Of a stretch of DNA of 64,000 nucleotides, positions 58,801-64,000 are shown one piece after another. The notes beneath the pieces were generated by a model. That model had not been told where the DNA came from and searched no databases. It was given only the letters and a program-made list of their open reading frames with translations. Numbering within the stretch: position 1 is the stretch's first letter; each line of letters starts with the position of its first letter. The translations under genes and the position numbers were made by a program. The DNA comes from Erodium maritimum. Lineage: Eukaryota; Streptophyta; Magnoliopsida; Geraniales; Geraniaceae. The stretch covers positions 47,812,638-47,876,637 of the forward strand of contig OY997589.1 in assembly GCA_963921825.1 (NCBI GenBank). The letters are read 5' to 3'.

Positions 58801-61598
58801 GAAAGAAGTGGATGATAGTGTTGTACAAAACCCAACATCTAAAGAACCATCAAGGCGCATGAGGTCACTGCAAGATATTTATGCAAATACAGAGGAAGTA
58901 GAGACGCAATTAGAAGAAGCAGAATCGCAGCTCTCTGTCTTTTGCCTACTATCATCTGAAGAACCAACTTGTCCTGAAGAAGCAATGGAAGATGCTCGGT
59001 CGAAGGAAGCAATGAAAGTGAAATTAAATCAATCCATGAGAATCAAACGTGGGAATTAACTGATCTTCCGGAGAATCATAAAGCTATCGGGCTAAAATGG
59101 GTGTTTAAGGTAAAGAAAGACTCGGAGGGTCGTATTCTGAAATATAAAGCACGACTTGTGGCAAAAGGGTATGCTCAGAAGAAAGGAATCAACTTCGAAA
59201 AAGTCTTTGCACCAGTGGCGAGAATTGAAACCATACGCCTGCTCCTCGCAATAGCATCTTATAATGGATGTCAAGTACATCACATGGATGTGAAGTTGGC
59301 ATTCTTAAATGGTGAGCTGAAAGAAAAGGTGTACGTCACTCAAACTGTTTGTTTTGTTGACAAGAACAAACCGTCTATGGTTCTAAAATTGAACAAGGCT
59401 CTCTATGGGTTGCGACAAGCCCCAAGGGCCTGGAATCACAAGCTAGATACAAGTCTGAGTTCATTGGGGTTTCATAAGGACTTTTCTGGAACATGTTGTG
59501 TATACCAGAACAAAGGGAGGCTCGTCCTTGATAATAGGCGTCTATGTTGACGATTTGATCATCACGGGTTCGGAGGTAAACACAATTTCTGATTTTAAGA
59601 AAGAAATGAACAATTTATTTTGCATGACTGATCTTGGACTTCTGAGCTATTACTTGGGGATCGAAGTAAAACAAAGTGAAAGAGAAATAAAAATTTGTCA
59701 AGAAGGATATGCTGGAAAAATTCTAAAAAATGCAGGGATGGAGAACTGCAATCCATGCGCCGCCCCAATGGAGAACAAATCAAAACTTAAGAAGTATGAT
59801 GGGGAGAAGTCTGTAGACACCACAATGTATCGCAACTTAGTTGGAAGTCTACGTTACTTAACCAACACCAGACCTGATATTTCTTACTCTGTTGGTATAG
59901 TAAGTAGATTCATGGAAGAACCTACAACTCAACACATGGCTGCTGTCAAACATATTCTCAGGTATTTGAGTGGGACGAAAAGTTTTGGACTGAGCTATGA
60001 AAAATCAAGGAACGAAAATGCAAAATTTGTGGGGTTTAGTGATAGTGATCTTGCCGGAGATAGTAACGATAGAAAGAGTACAACGGGTGTGGTGTTTTAT
60101 CTCGTAACAAGCTTGGTAGCATGGCTATCGCAAAAACAGAGAGTGGTTGCTTTATCTTCGTGCGAGGCAGAATATATAGCAGCCATCACTGCAGCATGTC
60201 AAGGAATATGGTTAGCACGTTTGAAAGGGGAGCTGATGAAGAAAGAGACCGAGAAGATCCGGCTACTAGTTGATAACAAATCAGCCATATCACTTTGCAA
60301 AAATCCAGTGTCCCATGAGAGAAGCAAACACATAGACACCCGCTATCATTTTATCAGGCAATGCGTAGAAGAAGGAGTTGTGGAAGTAGACCATGTTCCC
60401 TCAGAAGGACAAGTTGCTGATATTTTGACGAAGGCGCTGGGACGTGTCAAGTTTCTTGAGCTAAGAAGGAAACATGGAGTAAAAGATATGAAAGACAAGA
60501 TTACAGGGGAGAACTATTAGTTTAATCTTGTTTGATAAGAAGTTATGCAAGTTACTGCAAGTTAGAAATTAGTTTTTCTTGTACATATCCATATTTCAGT
60601 TTCTTGTAATCCTTTCACTACTATAAATAAAGTATTAAGATAGATCCAGAGATACCAACCTCAGTCTTATATATCATTCTGTTTAATTATCAATTGTATG
60701 CAACTACAAATACTTTAGGATAGTTTTTGACGATTAACCCAAGAAGTAATTGTACTAGTGCCCTTGGGTTTTACCTGAAATATGGAGAGGTTGTATTGTC
60801 TTGCACAGTCTTGACGAGACCGATCGTGTCCGCAACCTCCATGCCGAGCAAGACCTTCCCGATGACTAGCACTGATTCATCGAGCTCGGGGGAGTCCTTG
60901 AAAGTAATGACAAACTCCGTTCCATTGGGCTGAGCTCCGACCGGTTCCTCATCAATCTGCAGCTTGCCCTGCCGCGCAACCAGCTTCATCTTGGGGGGTG
61001 GTTGGGAGGGATCCCTGACAACGATTCCCACAGTGCCGGCCAAGTTCCTAGTCCCCGGGCACTGCCCCCTCTGCCTCTCCCATTCGTCCACCAGGCTCTG
61101 CGCCGACAACTCTTTACTCGCCAGCTCCGCATCCACACCGAAGGATCTCACCCCTCCGTGCTGCACGTACTTGGGCGTTACTTTCACGAACTCTTTTCTT
61201 CTGTAGGTCACCCCGGCTGCTCCGCTCACCAGGCTGCTAAACCTCGCAGCTCCGCCCGGGGCCTGCTTTCCGTACAGTCCGATCACTATTCGGCCCGCCG
61301 GCTCCCTGTCGATGGAGATGTCTAGGAACGCTTGCTTCGTCAGGGCTTCATCGCTGCACCTCTCATTCTTGTCTTCAGCTCGAGCCTTGGGCAACTCTAG
61401 AAGCGTTTCGTAGGAGGCCAATAACACCAGTAATGACGAGTTGCCAAGCCCTCGCCGCGAAAGCTTCAAATGCTGCTGTGTGGAGGTGGAGGTGGAGATG
61501 GTGGGAGGAGAAGAGGAGCTGCAATTAGGTCTCCATCGATGACGCGCCGCTACTGTGGTGGTGGGAGGATCCTGCAAGATTGGTGAACAGAATCGCAT
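55785..61598 (-). CDS. Chloroplast (thylakoid-lumen) cyclophilin-type protein, CYP26-2/CYP28-like
   Basis: Exon 1 is 61598-60775 and exon 2 is 55887-55785, joined through a split Arg codon (AG|G) with a GT-AG intron of 4,887 bp; about 308 residues. The N-terminus is rich in Ser, Thr and Arg like a plastid transit peptide, then LSRRGLGNSSLLVLLAS with ARA cleavage resembles a twin-arginine lumen signal. The cyclophilin fold follows: AFLDISIDREPAGRIVIGLYG, an YRRKEFVKV strand, NGTEFVITFKDSPELD, VLVIGKVLLGMEV, and the plant-specific tail SPYFRVAKLIGDKRAVVAERGFNRPYSKV. Several residues of the classical proline-isomerase site differ (Gln of GSQFF is Glu, the Trp is missing), so catalysis is doubtful. 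The start is uncertain: Met codons at 61670, 61619 and 61598 are all in frame; I use 61598 as it heads the transit-like region. Confidence 0.85.
56168..56392 (+). repeat. Copia left LTR, 225 bp
   Basis: TGTTAGTTTAATCTTG to TATGCAACTACA. Contains a TATAAATAAAG stretch that may serve as promoter or poly-A signal. Confidence 0.92.
60515..60708 (+). repeat. Copia right LTR, 194 bp
   Basis: Collinear with the left LTR but about 31 bp shorter in its interior; ends in the same TATGCAACTACA. Confidence 0.92.
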
Positions 61599-61838
61599 CA
61601 CCTTTGAGTTGTGGATCATTTTTGCTTTTGCACTGGAAATTTGTGTCCGATCGAATAACAACAGACCCATACCCTATCCATAATGCTTCACTAATACCAT
61701 TCAATACATGCCACATATTTTCGACCTACTACTATTTGTTCCGGTCTTTGGACAACATCTAAAACATTATCATGTCCTGACTTTATTCTATTCGGTTATG
61801 AGTTAAGCAAATGGAATTCAACCTTTTTGGCTAAAAAT
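61599..61838 (-). promoter_or_regulatory. 5' region of the cyclophilin-like gene
   Basis: About 240 bp between the start codon and the first transposon end. No confident TATA box or motif was recognised. The in-frame upstream Met codons at 61619 and 61670 lie here. Confidence 0.35.
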
Positions 61839-63724
61839 GGTTAAATATAAAAATCTATGCTATGGTGTTGGTTACAAACAACAAACTATCCTAAAGTATT
61901 ACTCACTGTATTGGAGACATGTAAATGATTTGTGACCTGTATTAATGAATCATTAATAATAAAATTAAGGGTTAAATATTGAAACTTACCCTTACGTTTT
62001 GGTCACGAACACTACACTACCCATGCTTGAAAAATCATATTTGTCATACCTAAACTATTGGGCACGTGATTCTGTTAGTAAAAATGGACGGAATATTCCA
62101 TTATATTAGTCATTTGACACCATGTGACAGTTAGTGGAAAGTGAAAAGACGATATTACCCTTGTGTATTTGAACCTTATAAATTTTAAAAGAAAAATTAC
62201 CATTCTACCATTCTTTAATAATAAAAAAATAAAAAATATTTATAAGAAATAAAAAATAAAATTAACCTTTTATATTTTTACCTACTTAATCTTATGCATT
62301 CACCTAAAAATCTAACACATATACGGATCAATCCAAAACCCTTTTTCATCATCGTTTCTATTCATTTCTCAACTAATACACACACATACAATACTCTCTC
62401 TCTACTCATACACTTAAGCTTCACCGTGTCTGTTCATCTCCCCTCTACTCAGATCTGTCCCAACCTTCATCATGGCCATCCAGACTTGCAAATCAACGAC
62501 CTTCACGAATCTCCCGAGTCCAATCCCTCACCGGAGTCACCTACCTCGCTTAGTGCCGCTGTCCCAGATTTGTTTCCGACGTCCACATATTCGGTCAGAT
62601 ATGGAACAACCACGATTTCAAATTTAGGGATTGTAATCTGTAATGGTAGACAATATCTGTAGATCTGAGAGGCTCAAGGTCGCCGGCGTGGGTTCTCAAA
62701 TCTGGAGGTTGTTGGTGACGAGATTTGGTTCTCAAATCCAGCGAGGGGATGCGAGCTCCGGTGGTGAGATTTGGTTTAGTTCGTTCTTCTCTAAAATAAG
62801 TTTTGGTAGTGGTTCACTGGTAACAACCAACGCCTCACCGGAGAAAACAAGCTTCGTTCGCCGCCGTCCATGGATCTGCGATTTCGCCGCTTGTGTTGAG
62901 AAGAGGCAGACCAAATCGATTTGCAGTGGTGATTATCCCACGCCACCATGTCCTCCACCTCCCTCGCCGCCATCATTCCCGTGCGCTTCCACTGTATTCA
63001 GGAGCTCCAAACCCTAACAATTGCAAGCGATGAGAATCGGAGAAGAAGAAGATTTAAAAAAAATACTTAAATCAGAAATAAGTTAAAAATAATAAATAAA
63101 TTAAAAAATGGAAAAAATTCTAAAAATTAACGAAATAAAAATAAAATAAGGAAATTTCTGAGAAAAAAATAATTATTTTATTTGTCTTGATTTTATTTTT
63201 ATTATTTGTTTTGATTTAATTAAAAAATTAAATTACTAACAAAAATTATATAAAATTAAATTTTAATGAAAATTTATAAGAATTAATAAAAAATAGTTAG
63301 AAAAAAAATCATAATGGTCAAATTAAGTAACTAATAATAATTAACAAAGAAGGGTAAAGTAGTCTTTCAACTCATATTGTTAACTTAATTCAAATTTAGA
63401 AGGGTAAAATGGTCATTACACTTCCAACTGTTAGTTTTTACTAACAAAATCACGTGCCCAATAGTTTAGGTATGTCAAATATGATTTTTCAAACATAGGT
63501 AGTGTAGTGTTCGTGACCAAAACATAAGGGTAAGTTTTAATATTTAACCCTAAAATTAAATGATCAGTGACTAATTCATAATGTAGTAAATAATATGTCA
63601 CAATTTCATAGAAGCATGTAAATGAATTGTGACCAAAACATAAAGCTTTCATTTAATACTTTTAGACTTTGATTAGCTTATTGTTTGAGACCAATGCATA
63701 AGAGTGTGTTTCTACAATTAACCC
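61839..63724. mobile_element. Outer GGG-type inverted-repeat element, host of a younger one
   Basis: The left arm (GGTTAAATATAAAAATCTAT, GGTGTTGGTTACAAACAA) resembles the inverse of the right arm (GGGTTAATTGTAGAAACACA, GCATTGGTCTCAAACAATAA), both about 110 bp and diverged. A candidate 9-bp duplication, GGCTAAAAA and GTGTAAAAA, has two mismatches. Between the arms sits the 1.58-kb element at 61969-63550, so the outer copy is the older one. Confidence 0.45.
61969..63550. mobile_element. GGG-ended Mutator-like non-autonomous element, 1.58 kb
   Basis: Ends GGGTTAAATATTGAAACTTA and its inverse; inverted repeats of about 120 bp (CTTACCCTTACGTTTTGGTC, CCAATAGTTTAGG). Flanked by the perfect 9-bp duplication TAAAATTAA (61960-61968 and 63551-63559). 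The interior holds a gene-like GC-richer stretch at 62.44-63.03 kb (open plus-strand frames 62294-62662 and 62643-63017, no known domain). No transposase. Confidence 0.85.
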
Positions 63725-63799
63725 GTGTAAAAATAGATAAGCAAGAATTTCGTGGATAACGCTCTCTCTTTTCTCATGTTAGAGGTTTCATTACTTTTA

Positions 63800-64000
63800 G
63801 GGTAAATTTCATCTCACTATCCTAACTATTGTTTTTTTTTTCATCTCACTACCTTAACTTTATCTTTTGGCTTCTCACTATCCAAGAATTACGTTTTTTT
63901 CATTTTAGTACCTAACGTTAATTTTTCGTCCATTTTTGGACGGAAAATAGTCATGTGCTAAGCACATGACCCTTCCGTTTTAAGAAAATACCTAAAGTAC
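63800..64000. mobile_element. Left end of another GGG-ended element, cut by the window edge
   Basis: Starts GGGTAAATTTCATCTCACTA, with doubled CATCTCACTA-CC-TAACT modules like those of the element at 14561-16011, then the GTCCATTTTTGGACGG palindrome and a hairpin at 63950. Relative to the 14.6-kb element it is inverted. The preceding 9 bp, TTACTTTTA, would be its target duplication. Confidence 0.7.
63950..63970. repeat. Perfect 9-bp-arm hairpin, loop TAA
   Basis: GTCATGTGC-TAA-GCACATGAC, third copy of the hairpin seen at 10132 and 15843; arms identical, loop different. Confidence 0.85.

Larger units (their letters stand above)
56168..60708 (+). mobile_element. Full-length Copia LTR retrotransposon, broken coding region
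   Basis: 4,541 bp between the perfect 5-bp duplication AATAC (56163-56167 and 60709-60713). LTRs are 56168-56392 and 60515-60708. A Met-tRNA primer site (TTGGTATCAGAGC) follows the left LTR and a purine tract precedes the right one. Domains in Copia order: gag (about 56.4-57.1 kb) with a zinc knuckle near 57.25 kb, protease (DTGASNHM, 57.46 kb), integrase (57.8-58.7 kb), reverse transcriptase (59.1-59.8 kb, YVDDLIITG) and RNase H (60.0-60.4 kb). About five breaks interrupt the polyprotein. By hand I count roughly 9 differences over 194 aligned LTR positions, suggesting an age of a few million years. It lies antisense in the cyclophilin intron. Confidence 0.92.
55912..60740. mobile_element. 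GTCCACG-module MITE, copy 5, interrupted by a Copia element
   Basis: The left part (TTGTTTTGTCCACG at 55912 onward, then TTGTCCACACAAC and TTTGTGGACAATAC) and the right part (TTTAGGATAGTTTTTGACGATTAACCC, ending 60740) together make one diverged MITE of about 285 bp. The extreme left end is lost, so no target duplication can be paired. This is the oldest-looking copy. Confidence 0.65.

Noticed and set aside
62294-63017. Two plus-strand frames as a host gene
   Set aside because: They lie wholly within an inverted-repeat element with a perfect target duplication and show no known domain or intron pattern; kept only as a possible captured fragment.

Overview
The window is nuclear DNA of a flowering plant, most likely a eudicot. 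It has AT-rich introns with GT-AG borders and plant-type proteins, and it is dense in plant transposons: L1-like LINEs with RNase H, Copia and Tekay-like LTR elements, Mutator-like terminal-inverted-repeat elements, hAT and PIF/Harbinger elements. I cannot name the species.

Three host genes can be assembled exon by exon with consistent splice phases and no internal stop. (1) A p24-delta cargo receptor of the early secretory pathway (+, 1694-12581, 4 exons, 212 aa); its third intron is 9.1 kb long and full of transposons. (2) SMC4/CAP-C, the condensin ATPase subunit (+, 37351-48104, 28 exons, 1249 aa). (3) A chloroplast, probably thylakoid-lumen, cyclophilin-type protein (-, 55785-61598, 2 exons, about 308 aa); its only intron is 4.9 kb and holds a MITE into which a complete Copia element has inserted. 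The genes are unrelated housekeeping genes and do not form a functional cluster.

Layout: 1-1438 LINE 3' half; 1694-12581 p24 gene with four terminal-inverted-repeat elements and a decayed Copia copy in intron 3; 12.9-20.0 kb LINE ends, a GGG-ended element of 1.45 kb and a LINE ORF1 with an RRM; 20.0-29.3 kb a Copia element with 1.7-kb LTRs plus a third partial LTR; 29.4-35.2 kb LINE pieces, one split by a 3.05-kb Tekay-like solo LTR with three tandem arrays; 35.5-36.9 kb an inverted-repeat element with four internal tandem units; 37.35-48.1 kb SMC4; 49.1-55.3 kb a PIF/Harbinger element with a LINE inside it; 55.8-61.6 kb the cyclophilin gene; 61.8-64.0 kb nested GGG-ended elements.

The most unusual signal is a set of non-autonomous elements with GGG...CCC termini. 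They include five copies of a MITE built from reiterated GTCCACG-type modules, and four larger elements (one cut by the window end) of which three carry the perfect hairpin GTCATGTGC-NNN-GCACATGAC. Six of them show 9-bp target duplications, every one beginning with T and ending with A. Their interiors contain GC-richer, gene-like stretches, as in Pack-MULEs. I see no CRISPR array, operon or prokaryotic system, and I recognised no tRNA or rRNA gene.
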